Of a stretch of DNA of 64,000 nt, positions 1-10,113 are shown in pieces. Source of the stretch: Anaeramoeba flamelloides. Its lineage: Eukaryota > Metamonada > Anaeramoebidae. Each line of letters starts with the position of its first letter. Position 1 is the first letter of the stretch. The position numbers were made by a program, and so were the translations under genes. The stretch covers positions 3,782,001-3,846,000 of the forward strand of contig JANTQA010000023.1 in NCBI GenBank assembly GCA_027625915.1. Reading direction: 5' to 3'. Under the pieces are notes generated by a model. It did no database searches and was not told the origin of the DNA. It saw only the letters and a list, made by a program, of their open reading frames with translations.

Positions 1-1
1 A

Positions 2-3000
2 TTTTCATTAAGAAAAAAATTATTTAATAATTTAAATAATTGTAAAATTCAACAGAAAAATTCAAAAAAATGTTTAACATTTTTTTTAGATTTTATAAAT
101 GTCAATATATTTAAACCATTTTTATTAAGAGATATAATTTATACAATTTTACAATTATTTGAACAAAAACATTTTAATAATATCAAATATTGTTGTAAAT
201 TATTTAAAAAAATTATTTTTATTATTATAAATAACCCCAATTCTAATGATATTTTAATTTTTGGTAACTTTATTTGTCCAATTATTTCAACTTTAGTACC
301 ATTTATAAAAAATCCCAATGATCCCCCGTTTGAAATTTTACAATTGTTATTAGATAAATTACCCAATAAATTTGATCATTTTTTTAAGCAATTAGATCCA
401 TTTCCAGAAAATACTATTTTTGCATCATTAAATAAAACATTAATTGAAAATAATCAAAATAGAATCTTAGAAATAGAAGAAGAAGAAGGAGGAGGAGGAG
501 GAGGAGGAGGGGAAGATCGGGGAGAAAAAGAAAAAGAAATAAAAAAAGAGAAAGAAGAACAAAAAAATGAAAACAAAAAACAAATATCAAAAAACAATTT
601 ACTATTAGAAATTAAAAGATTTTTAAAAATAGGAAAGTTAGTAAAAAATTTACAAATTGATCGATCGGAGGGACTAAAGAAATTAAATAATTTATTATTA
701 CACCATAAATTAGAGTTATATTATTTATTACAAAAACCAAAAAAAAAAAAATATATATTACAATTAATTTCAAATTTATTAAAAATATGCACAACTCATA
801 AATTACAAAAAATCAAGATTTTAGCAATTAATTGTCTCGGTGAATTAGGTAGTATTAATCCATTTTCATTTAACAATTTTGCTATTTTACCACAATTTAA
901 ACAAAAGAATAAATCGATTTACCGATTTGAAAATAATATTATTGAAACCTTAAAAATCAAAATTTTAAAAAAATTAAATTTTTATTTGATTAATTCGGAT
1001 TTAAAATTAGTGATGGCAAGTGATTATTGTTTAAAAAAATTAATACCATTAAAATCAATGGAATTGGCTTATAATAATTTGAATCCAAAGGAAAAAAATG
1101 AATTAAAATCTTATAAAAATAAATTTGAAGTAATTAATAATAATAAAAAGATTGATTGCTTCATTGAAGAATTATTCAATAAATTTGATAAAAGAAAAAA
1201 AAAATTAAATAATAATAATTTATGGAATATCAAAAATTATAAAAATTATAAAAGTTGGATTCGGGAAATTGTTTTAAATTTAATATTAAATTATAAAAAA
1301 TTAAATAATTTTTTTAAACTATGCATTGAGATTTGTTCACTAAAAACTGAGTTTTGTGAATTGCTATTTCCCTTTTTAATTTTAGATATAATTATAACAA
1401 AAAGAAAATCAAAGGAAAAAAAAAAATTAGTAAAAGTAAAATCATCAAAGGAAAAGAAAAAAAAACTTGAGAAAATCATTACCAAAAATAAAAGTATATT
1501 AAAAATATTAAAAATTAATATTCAAAACAATATATTAATCAAATCAAATAATAATATCAAATCAATCAAATTGATTTTAAGCTTATTTAATGTACTAAGA
1601 TCATATCAAAAATATTTGATGGAAAACAACCAAATAAACTATTCCAAAGGCCATTTAAAAAAATTTGGAATAAATTTAAATTATTTAAAATTAGCCAAGG
1701 CCATGAACCGAGCTAATGAGCCCTTTGCTGCCATTTTATACATTGAATTGTATAAAATGGAATTGGAATCCAAAAAAAAATTTAATATGAATAAATTAAA
1801 AATTTGTAAAAAAATTCTCTTAAAATCCTATAAAAATATCAATGAACTCGATTCAATTTATGGCGCAATTGATTTAGAAAGTGAAATTTTTGAAAAAAAG
1901 ACTTTCAATTTAATTAAAGCTGAGGATAACAAAGATTGGTTAAATGTGATCTCTAATTATGATTATTTATTATCAAAAGAAAATTTAAATCAAAATATGC
2001 AACAGCAGCAACAGCAACAAAAGCAGCAGCAGCAGCAAAATTTTCAGATGGGAACTGGAAATAATAATAATTTAGTGAGAAAAAGAAGTTTTCATGAAAT
2101 AAATGAAAATGATGATTTTTTAAATGGTAATAATGATTATTATAACAATAATAACATCAACAACATCAACACCAACACCAACATCAACATCAACATCAAT
2201 GGAAGCAATGGCAATGGTGACAGTAATAATTCCAAAATAATAAAGTTGAACAATTCTCAATTAAAAATATTAAATAATTACAAATATTTAAATCATCAAA
2301 ATATAAAGAAATCTATAAAATTAAATAAGAATTTAATAATCAAATATTTGTCTTCAATCGAAAAAATCCAATGCCCAAGTTTATTTTCATATTATTTAAA
2401 GGGGCTAGTGATTGATTTTCCTCAATTGACCCCTGCGATTTTAGATTTTAGATTAAGAAAGGCGTGGAAGGAATGTAAATGGGAACTGGAACCTATTTTT
2501 AAATCATTAATAGAAACTATTAAAGAGCCTAGTTTTGATTTATATCTCTATAAATTATTAATTAATTTTGCTAATCATAATAAAAAACAGTTTTTCCAAA
2601 ATTTAACAAATGCCAAGTTATCTTTAATTAAAGAAATATCCAATTTTAATAATTTTAATATCTTGATAAAATTTTTATTTTTGACAGAAATAGAAAAATT
2701 TTGGTTTGAACCTATAAATTTAAGCCTAAAAATTAATAGCAATAAAAATTATATTTTTTTATCTCAAAGTAATTTTGAAATATTGGAACCAATTCTAAAA
2801 TTTAGAGATACCTTATTTCAAATAAACAAAAAACCAGGTTTACGATTTTGTAATTTAATAGATTTAGTAAAAAATAGTAGGAAATCTAAGCAATTTGAAA
2901 CTTGTAAAAAAACGATATTAACTTTAAAAACCATGATTAATAATAAAGGTTTAAATTCATTAACTAGTCGAAATTCCAATTATAGCTATAATAGTAATAA

Positions 3001-5926
3001 TAATAATAATTCCAATTATAGCTACAATAATAATAATTCTTTTAAAAATAATAATAACGGTAACAGTAATAGTAATTCGATTAAAAATAGTTCCTTTGCA
3101 AATAATGATTCTTATTCCTATCCCTATTCTTATTCTTCGGTAAATGAATCTTATTCAAATCGCAGTTATTCAAATAATTTTAAAATCAATAAAGAAGACG
3201 AAATGAAATTAAAACTACACATTTGTAAATTACTATGGAAAGAGGGTGATCATTCTACAGGAATTTCAATTGCAAAAAAAATCCTGGAAAAATCTGAAAA
3301 TTCTCCAAAATTGTTATCAAAAATTAATTGCTTGCTTGGGAAGTTATTGTGGAGGACCGGTTCAAATACTAACAGCCAAATAGTGCAGCGGCATTTCATA
3401 AATGCTTCCAAAATTGCAAAGGATTTAAATTTCTCAATATCACCACGTAAATCCATCCCAAAAACAAACTATACCAATCCAAACACTTTTTTAAATAAAT
3501 TCAAAAAAGAAAAAAAAGTCAATAAACTCAAAATTAAAGCATTTTTTAATTTGGCGAGATATTGTGATCATCAATATGAAGCAATATCTTCAAGGAAAAA
3601 ATCTTCTGAATGGGGGGAAATTCAAAAGTTGGTCAAAGAACGAGATCAAGAAATCGAGGCAATGAAAAAATTTTTAAGGAGAGAAACAACAAAAAATAGA
3701 TTAAATTTATCGAATAACAAAATAAAGAATGATTTGCATAAAGCGAAAGAATATTACCAACAATTGATAAAATTAAGAGAAAATGATTCCAGGAGAATTG
3801 ACAGCTTAGAAGTTGAACAAAATAAGGTTTTATTGTGTGCTATCCAAAGCTATTCACAGGTATTAATCGATTCCAATTTGCCCAAATACGATCGGGCCGT
3901 GTTTAGGCTATGTTCGTTGTGGTTTGCGAATAGTGACAAATTAAAAATAAACCAACAAATCAGCGATTATCTCAAAAAAATCCCTCCAAAGAAATTCCTA
4001 TCACTAGTTTATCAAATATCTTCGAGAATGGGGACCAATAACGAAAAGGGGTTTCAACAGGCGATAAATTATTTGATAATGCTCTTGGCAGAAAATTATC
4101 CATTCGAAACCCTTTATCAAATTTTTGCCTTTTCGCAGAATCCCATTCTAAATGAAAAATCAAAATCAAATTTAAAAAAATTACGAGGGTTCGATAATTC
4201 TAGAAGCCTAGTGGCCAAGGACATTTTAACCAAATTAATTAATAATAACCACAATAATTTGAAATTGGTTATTAATAATATAGACACGCTGATTGTTGCA
4301 TACTGTGGATTGATAAATTATAAAATACACAAAAACAGTAGCAATACAAAGAATAAGCGTATCAAAAATAATGTGAAGAACATGATACCCAAGACATTGA
4401 AAATTAATCAAATTCAAAATTTTAATCATATATGCGTGCCTACAATTGATCTGGATCAAATAAACTTTAAAAACGATCAAATTATTGGAATCAAGAAATT
4501 TAGTAATTATTTTAAATATGTTGGCGGGGTACATAAGCCAAAATTAATCGAATGCATTGGTACAAATGGTAAAATATACCAACAATTGGCGAAGGGGGAA
4601 GATGATTTAAGACAGGACGCAGTCATGGAACAGCTTTTTAAATTCGTGAATTCCATTTTGTCAACAAATCCAGAAACGAGGAAAAGAGATTTAAAAATTA
4701 GAACTTACAAAATAATCCCTTTAAATTATCAAGCTGGCGTATTAGAATGGTTAGAACACACAATACCGTTTGGTCAGTGGTTGGTAGGCAGTAAAGATGA
4801 TTTTGTAAACAATGCAAGGATGAAAAAGAAGAATAGAAACAGCGGCGTTGGTGTTGGCAGTGGCAATTTTAACAATAATAAGCATAATCATAATAAATTC
4901 AAAATAGCAGCCCACAATAGATATCAGCCAGATGATTGGACACATTTTAGTTGTTTAAATAAATTTGCAGAGGGGAAAAAAAAAGAAAAACTCACCATTT
5001 TTGAAGAAATATGTAATAATTTTAAACCTGTATTCAGATATTTCTTTTTAGAAAATTTCTTGCATCCCATCGAATGGTTTGAAAAAAGGCTCTGTTATAC
5101 AAGATCGGTCGCTTCAAATTCAATAATTGGCTACATCCTTGGCATTGGGGATAGACATACCAGAAATATTTTGATCGACACCCAAACAACAGAGCAAATA
5201 CATATAGATCTAGGCTTAGCTTTTGACCAAGGAAAGTTGTTACCCATACCTGAAGTCATTCCCTTTAGATTGACCAGAGATGTCGTAGACGGGTTTGGTA
5301 TCACGAAAACTGAAGGCGTTTTTAGAAAATGCTGTGAAGAGACCTTGAAGGTTCTAAGAGAAAATAGTGATAACCTATTGATGATTTTGGATGTTTTAGT
5401 TCATGACCCTTTACATAATTGGTCCTTATCAGCAAAAAAGGCTTTAGAGATTCAAAAAACACCCAAGAAAAAGAAGGCCAAATCTTCAAAGGCTCCCAAC
5501 CTTTTATCATCTTCTAATATTTTGAAGGGTAATAAGAAAAATAATAAAAGTATAAATAACAACAATAACAAGAAAAGCAAATCATTCTTAAATATTTTCC
5601 AATCAAATAAGAAAAAAATAAAAAATTATTCAAAAAAATCTAGAAATTTAATGAAAACAAACAAGAGTAGTAATAGTGGTATTAATAATACAACATTAGA
5701 TTCTAATGGAAATTTTCAGATTTCAAAACCTCAAAAAAAAAATTTCCAAAACGATTATAATCAACAAGCTAGATACGCCTTATTTAAAATTAAACAAAGA
5801 CTAAGAGGATTCGAAAACGAACAAACTAGCTTAAGTATACAAGGCCAAGTAGATATGCTAATCAACCAATCAATGAATAAGAAAAATTTGTCAGCTATGT
5901 GGCAAGGTTGGTATAGCTGGGTATAA
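2..5926 (+). CDS. ATM: ATM/Tel1-type PI3K-like checkpoint kinase (5' end outside window)
   Basis: This is a Ser/Thr kinase of the PIKK family that senses DNA double-strand breaks in the nucleus. The reading frame is open from base 2 to the TAA ending at 5926 (1974 residues), with no intron visible. The first in-frame candidate near 344 is only a TTG, so the true start lies to the left of the window. The N-terminal part is helical-repeat-like with low-complexity insertions (poly-Gly near 490-510, poly-Gln near 2000-2040, Asn-rich near 2100-2230 and 2960-3090). The PI3/PI4 kinase domain runs from about 4440 to 5420. It contains KGEDDLRQDAVMEQLF, the catalytic GIGDRHTRNILID (D at 5150, N at 5165), the metal-binding HIDLGLAFDQGK near 5200, and PFRLTRDVVDGFGIT. 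The last ~35 residues are a FATC domain (LSIQGQVDMLINQS, ending in GWYSWV). These sequences fit ATM better than ATR, mTOR or DNA-PKcs. A Lys/Asn/Ser-rich insert of about 120 residues separates kinase and FATC. All catalytic residues are present, so the gene looks functional. Confidence 0.93.
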   Translation, partial: FSLRKKLFNNLNNCKIQQKNSKKCLTFFLDFINVNIFKPFLLRDIIYTILQLFEQKHFNNIKYCCKLFKKIIFIIINNPNSNDILIFGNFICPIISTLVPFIKNPNDPPFEILQLLLDKLPNKFDHFFKQLDPFPENTIFASLNKTLIENNQNRILEIEEEEGGGGGGGGEDRGEKEKEIKKEKEEQKNENKKQISKNNLLLEIKRFLKIGKLVKNLQIDRSEGLKKLNNLLLHHKLELYYLLQKPKKKKYILQLISNLLKICTTHKLQKIKILAINCLGELGSINPFSFNNFAILPQFKQKNKSIYRFENNIIETLKIKILKKLNFYLINSDLKLVMASDYCLKKLIPLKSMELAYNNLNPKEKNELKSYKNKFEVINNNKKIDCFIEELFNKFDKRKKKLNNNNLWNIKNYKNYKSWIREIVLNLILNYKKLNNFFKLCIEICSLKTEFCELLFPFLILDIIITKRKSKEKKKLVKVKSSKEKKKKLEKIITKNKSILKILKINIQNNILIKSNNNIKSIKLILSLFNVLRSYQKYLMENNQINYSKGHLKKFGINLNYLKLAKAMNRANEPFAAILYIELYKMELESKKKFNMNKLKICKKILLKSYKNINELDSIYGAIDLESEIFEKKTFNLIKAEDNKDWLNVISNYDYLLSKENLNQNMQQQQQQQKQQQQQNFQMGTGNNNNLVRKRSFHEINENDDFLNGNNDYYNNNNINNINTNTNINININGSNGNGDSNNSKIIKLNNSQLKILNNYKYLNHQNIKKSIKLNKNLIIKYLSSIEKIQCPSLFSYYLKGLVIDFPQLTPAILDFRLRKAWKECKWELEPIFKSLIETIKEPSFDLYLYKLLINFANHNKKQFFQNLTNAKLSLIKEISNFNNFNILIKFLFLTEIEKFWFEPINLSLKINSNKNYIFLSQSNFEILEPILKFRDTLFQINKKPGLRFCNLIDLVKNSRKSKQFETCKKTILTLKTMINNKGLNSLTSRNSNYSYNSNNNNNSNYSYNNNNSFKNNNNGNSNSNSIKNSSFANNDSYSYPYSYSSVNESYSNRSYSNNFKINKEDEMKLKLHICKLLWKEGDHSTGISIAKKILEKSENSPKLLSKINCLLGKLLWRTGSNTNSQIVQRHFINASKIAKDLNFSISPRKSIPKTNYTNPNTFLNKFKKEKKVNKLKIKAFFNLARYCDHQYEAISSRKKSSEWGEIQKLVKERDQEIEAMKKFLRRETTKNRLNLSNNKIKNDLHKAKEYYQQLIKLRENDSRRIDSLEVEQNKVLLCAIQSYSQVLIDSNLPKYDRAVFRLCSLWFANSDKLKINQQISDYLKKIPPKKFLSLVYQISSRMGTNNEKGFQQAINYLIMLLAENYPFETLYQIFAFSQNPILNEKSKSNLKKLRGFDNSRSLVAKDILTKLINNNHNNLKLVINNIDTLIVAYCGLINYKIHKNSSNTKNKRIKNNVKNMIPKTLKINQIQNFNHICVPTIDLDQINFKNDQIIGIKKFSNYFKYVGGVHKPKLIECIGTNGKIYQQLAKGEDDLRQDAVMEQLFKFVNSILSTNPETRKRDLKIRTYKIIPLNYQAGVLEWLEHTIPFGQWLVGSKDDFVNNARMKKKNRNSGVGVGSGNFNNNKHNHNKFKIAAHNRYQPDDWTHFSCLNKFAEGKKKEKLTIFEEICNNFKPVFRYFFLENFLHPIEWFEKRLCYTRSVASNSIIGYILGIGDRHTRNILIDTQTTEQIHIDLGLAFDQGKLLPIPEVIPFRLTRDVVDGFGITKTEGVFRKCCEETLKVLRENSDNLLMILDVLVHDPLHNWSLSAKKALEIQKTPKKKKAKSSKAPNLLSSSNILKGNKKNNKSINNNNNKKSKSFLNIFQSNKKKIKNYSKKSRNLMKTNKSSNSGINNTTLDSNGNFQISKPQKKNFQNDYNQQARYALFKIKQRLRGFENEQTSLSIQGQVDMLINQSMNKKNLSAMWQGWYSWV

Positions 5927-6496
5927 TTGGGGTTTTATTATTTTTTTTTCTTCTCTTTTATTTTTTGAATTTTTTAAAAAAAATTTAAATATTTTTTTTT
6001 AGAATTTACAAAATATTTGATCAAAAAATATTAATACATTTGATATATTTTAATTTTTTTTTATTTTTTTAATACTTTATTTCTTTTGGTGGTAGAGTTA
6101 ATTATTAGAATTAACTTTGAAACTTATAAAGTTTAATTTTTCAAGTTATTAAAATAAACTTTCACAAATTTTTGGAAAAAAAAAGAAATTATTAATATTA
6201 TTATATTTTTAAAATTTTATTTAAACAAAGTAAATAAATTTATTGCTCTTTTTCTAAAAATATTGTTTGCAAAAAAAAAAAATAAAATCATAAAATTATT
6301 CGAGGTTTTCATGATAGTACGGATTATCACGATATAATTAATAATACCGTGGTGATATTAAAAAATTGTGATCAGTCCTACTTTATTGCGAAAAATCATA
6401 AAATCGCAATATACCACATTATCGGGATATTATAAAAATCACAAAAAAATAAAAATATTTTTTTGAATATACCTTTAAAAAATTTCTTGAATTTTA

Positions 6497-6650
6497 CAAA
6501 CTTTGAGACTTTTGCATCGGTTTTCTGCTTTAAAACTTTTAGATAATGTTTGAAAGGGGTTTAAATAGTCTTCAAGTGTATTTCAAATGTTTGAAAGATT
6601 CAAATCTTTTTAAAGCAGAAAACTTTTATAAAAGCAATGAGACTGTTTGT
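6497..6650. repeat. Imperfect inverted repeat
   Basis: The left arm (GAGACTTTTGCAT..., with TTTTCTGCTTTAAAA) is matched in reverse by the right arm (TTTTAAAGCAGAAAA...AATGAGAC). Arms are about 55 bases with an AT-rich loop. It may be a small foldback element remnant. Confidence 0.55.
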
Positions 6651-7249
6651 ATTGGAAATTAAATTTTTTTCTTTTTGTTTATCATTTTTTTTTAACCAAA
6701 TGTAAAATCTCAAAAAAATAATAACCCTTTTCCAAAATGGATTTGAATATAAGATAGAAGTGTTTTTTTAAAATGGAGTTGTTACCTTAAATAGTTAAAT
6801 AACCAATGAGAATAAAGAAAATTTTCCTCCTTATTGGTGATCCATTCAAAAAACCTCTAAACTATTGTTGAATTTTCTGTTAAATGCAAAGATGCAAGAA
6901 AAAGGATAAGAAGAAGAAAAAAAGAAAGTTACAAACAATATTTATAATTGACGATAGTCGTCTAGGTTGTTGTGAAATCTTTTGAAGAGTTTTCTAACTC
7001 CTTTCAGCTTATCCTAGAATAAGGTAAATGTTTTACCCAAAAACATCCTTCAAGCATTTATAAAGGGTTGAGCATTAGAGAAGATTTTTTCTTCAAGGCA
7101 ATTTATATTACTATAATAAACTAATTAATTACTTTTTCTGGAGGATGTATTGATCTAAAAGGGTCAATCGATCTGGCCAACTAAAACCAATAGAAAATAA
7201 AATAGAAATCTTTGATCCTATTCCTGATTGAATTAGTTTCTTTTTAGTT

Positions 7250-7250
<1 letters not shown>

Positions 7251-7280
<30 letters not shown>
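7251..7280. repeat. (TA)n microsatellite
   Basis: About 15 uninterrupted TA units. A similar AT run lies near 7498-7520. Confidence 0.9.
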
Positions 7281-7284
<4 letters not shown>

Positions 7285-9049
7285 CTTATATTTAAATTAA
7301 TAAATAAATAATCGGTATAAAGAATTCAAAAAAAAAAAAAATAAATGATATGTGTTTTGTCTTTTTAGGATTTATATATCAGTATAAAATCTATCAATTA
7401 TCTTATTAATATATGCCTCAAAAAAAGTTGATTATATATTTTATTTGATAGTGTTTGATTATTTTTGTATTTACGTCAACCTGGAGAGGTATAAAATTAT
7501 ATATATATATATATATATATAAGCTTAATTTCAAAAATAGGGGCAAATTTTTGATAGAAAAAAAAATGTAGTTTCTCATTTAGTGAATACCAAAACTCAA
7601 CCCAGAAAAATCAGAACTTAAAACTAAAAAATAACTGTCTAAAACACCCTTTTCTGTTTTAATTATTATTTCTAATAAAAGAATAGAGAAAAGAAACCCA
7701 TAAAGAAAAAAGATAAATCTGACCCTATTTTTTGAAATGATTTTTCATCTTAAAATTATCCATTTAAGATTCACCATTGCTTCCAAGAACCTTTTGAAAC
7801 AACTTTCCATCAGAGTTATCAGATTTTTACTATTTACGCATTTGGTATCAACCCAAACTTTCCTTGATACCTTTTTCAAGATAAAAAGAATCTCGACAAA
7901 AGAAAGAAAAAGAAAAAGAAAAAGAAAAGAAAACGAAAACAAAACCAATTTTTTGAATGTACAACAAAGAACTCAAAGATAAAATGAATACGATCACATT
8001 CATCACATTGTCTCCAAATGAAAGAGAAAAGAAGATCTTATTTGATCTTGCTATTTCTTCACTTTTCAAGGAACCATTGTAACTCATTAAAGCAAATTTG
8101 GTTGATACTTGTTTTCGAAGCAAACACTTCTTGGGTGTTTTACTTTCTTTGAATTTTAAAATCCCTTTCTCCAATGCTAATTAATCTCATCTCTTGAATA
8201 TTAACGGTTTTCAAAAATGTTCTTGTTCATTCAACATAAAAATAAAAATATGGAATCATTTTGAAAGAAAAATTGCAAAAAAATGAATTCAACTTTGGGA
8301 AATTTTTATTAAAAGAAGATTGTTTCTTGATATTAAATATTCAATAATGACTTTTAAAAGATATTGAGTTCAGAATATTTGGTTAACACAACACACATAC
8401 CAATAATTTATAAAATACTAATGATTACCCTATTTTTGAAATTTATCTTATATATATATATCTATATATTTCATTGTGTATGGCCACCGTTTAATCATAT
8501 CCTATTGCTCTTGTATGGAAGTAGTTATTTAAGAACTAATTTCAAATTACAATATACTGTAATTTGATGTAAATTATATTTTTACTCAATAATTCAAACA
8601 TTTCTAAAAAAACAAATATATATATTATAGAATAAGAAAACATTAGAAATATTACGAATTATTTCCATGAAAAAATTTCATTTTGGAAAAGATTTTGTTT
8701 TTTATTAATTTATCTCAAATCGAGAAATAGAAACCAAGTTAATATTATTTCTTTTTTTAAAAATGAATGTTTTAAACCCAAAAGTAACTATATTTTCATT
8801 TTTTTTAATTTCAAGATCAATTCAATAATCATCAAAATTTAAACCCAAAGTCTGAATTGTTGTTTTATCTTTTTATGAAACCGGTTATATTACAATAAAT
8901 TTAAAAATGTTCATAAAAATTTATAGAAATAATCTATTGAGTTAGTTTTTCAAATAATTTATTTATTTTTCTTCTTATTTTTTTTTTTTTATGTTGATAA
9001 ATCTTCTTTAATTACTCATTTCTTACATTATATAAATTCTTTTTTTATT

Positions 9050-9400
9050 TTTTTTACAAAATTGAATTTTTTAGCTTTAAATATACTTTTTGATATAAAT
9101 TTAAGAAAGATATTTAGCAACTTTGAAGTCCTTAAATTGATTCCTCATCCTTGAAAATAGATCTTCAAATACAAAAATTTTTTCTGAGATTCTTCAGGTT
9201 TTTTACAAACTAAAGGATCATTTTTACTGAAAAAATCAACTTTTAGTACAATTTTTACAATCAAATTTTTCGAGATATTTGAACCAATGAGAACAAATTT
9301 AATACCCTTCCAATAACATATACTGTAATTTTTCCGCTTCTATATGTAAACTCTAATCCTAAAAAATCAAGAAATAAATTGAAGGGGTTTTTTGATTTTT
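9050..9400 (+). repeat. Dispersed repeat, copy 1 (pair with 43610-43960)
   Basis: Shares an ordered set of patches with 43610-43960 in the same orientation: AATTGAATTTTT near the start, TTTAAGAAAGATATTT-GCAACTTT, AAGGATCATTTTTA, then a patch reading close to CAATGAG. Divergence is high. No coding content is visible, and the element type is unknown. Confidence 0.5.
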
Positions 9401-10113
9401 TTTACAATTACTTTCTATTCTATGCATTTTCTTTTTTTTGGTATAAACTGTAATTCCCAATTAAAAAAACTCAGAATTAATAAACAGAAAACCATATCAA
9501 ATGGTATCACATTTAAATTCAAAAGTTCATCGATTACTTTGTATTGAGTAGTCAGTCACTAATTGTCCTTGACTCTTTTTAACTGAAAAAAACCAAACTC
9601 CAAAAGAAATAAAAAAATGAATTTTTGGTTTGAATATTAGTCTAAATTAATTAACGTGCTTAAAACGAAAAATTTTTTCAAACTTAATTTGTTGTACTCT
9701 CTTCACAAGGTTCTTTGTAATTTTATAATCTCTAATGTTATTTTGAATAACACTAAACCGAGAATTTAAATTTAAATTACTCCAATTTAGAACTAAAAAT
9801 AATAAAGATCTTTCTCGGTTTAAGTTTGATCAATTTAAAGACTTTTATTTGGCTTTAAGCGAATATAAAAGAACGTGTCAAAAAGATAAATTGAAGTTGT
9901 TAATATTTTGAAAAACAAAAAATTATCAAATTATTTAATTTTTAATGTCTTAACTTTAAACTAATCTTACCCTTAGTCCATTCAAATTTTTTAAAATATG
10001 AGTGTACAAAAGCAATCATAGATTTTAAAAATGTTTTATTTTTCTGGTCGCATCTGATCTATTTATTCATTTTCTTTATTTCAATTTCAGCTTTATATTT
10101 TGTTCTTCTTTGA

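Larger units (their letters stand above)
5927..10113. other. Intergenic stretch between ATM and SIN3 genes
   Basis: No coding region is convincing here; the short open frames have no recognisable sequence and look like chance. The stretch holds an imperfect inverted repeat (about 6497-6650), short hairpins around 6300-6470, AT dinucleotide runs (7251-7280 and about 7498-7520), and a diverged copy of a dispersed repeat (about 9050-9400). The 3' flank of ATM is T-rich, and the SIN3 5' flank ends in a TTTCAG at 10085-10090 that could be the acceptor of a 5'-UTR intron. Confidence 0.5.

Noticed and set aside
7737-8174. Overlapping open frames on both strands
   Set aside because: Low-complexity Lys/Arg/Glu codons read on one strand and Phe/Leu/Ser on the other, with no known similarity.
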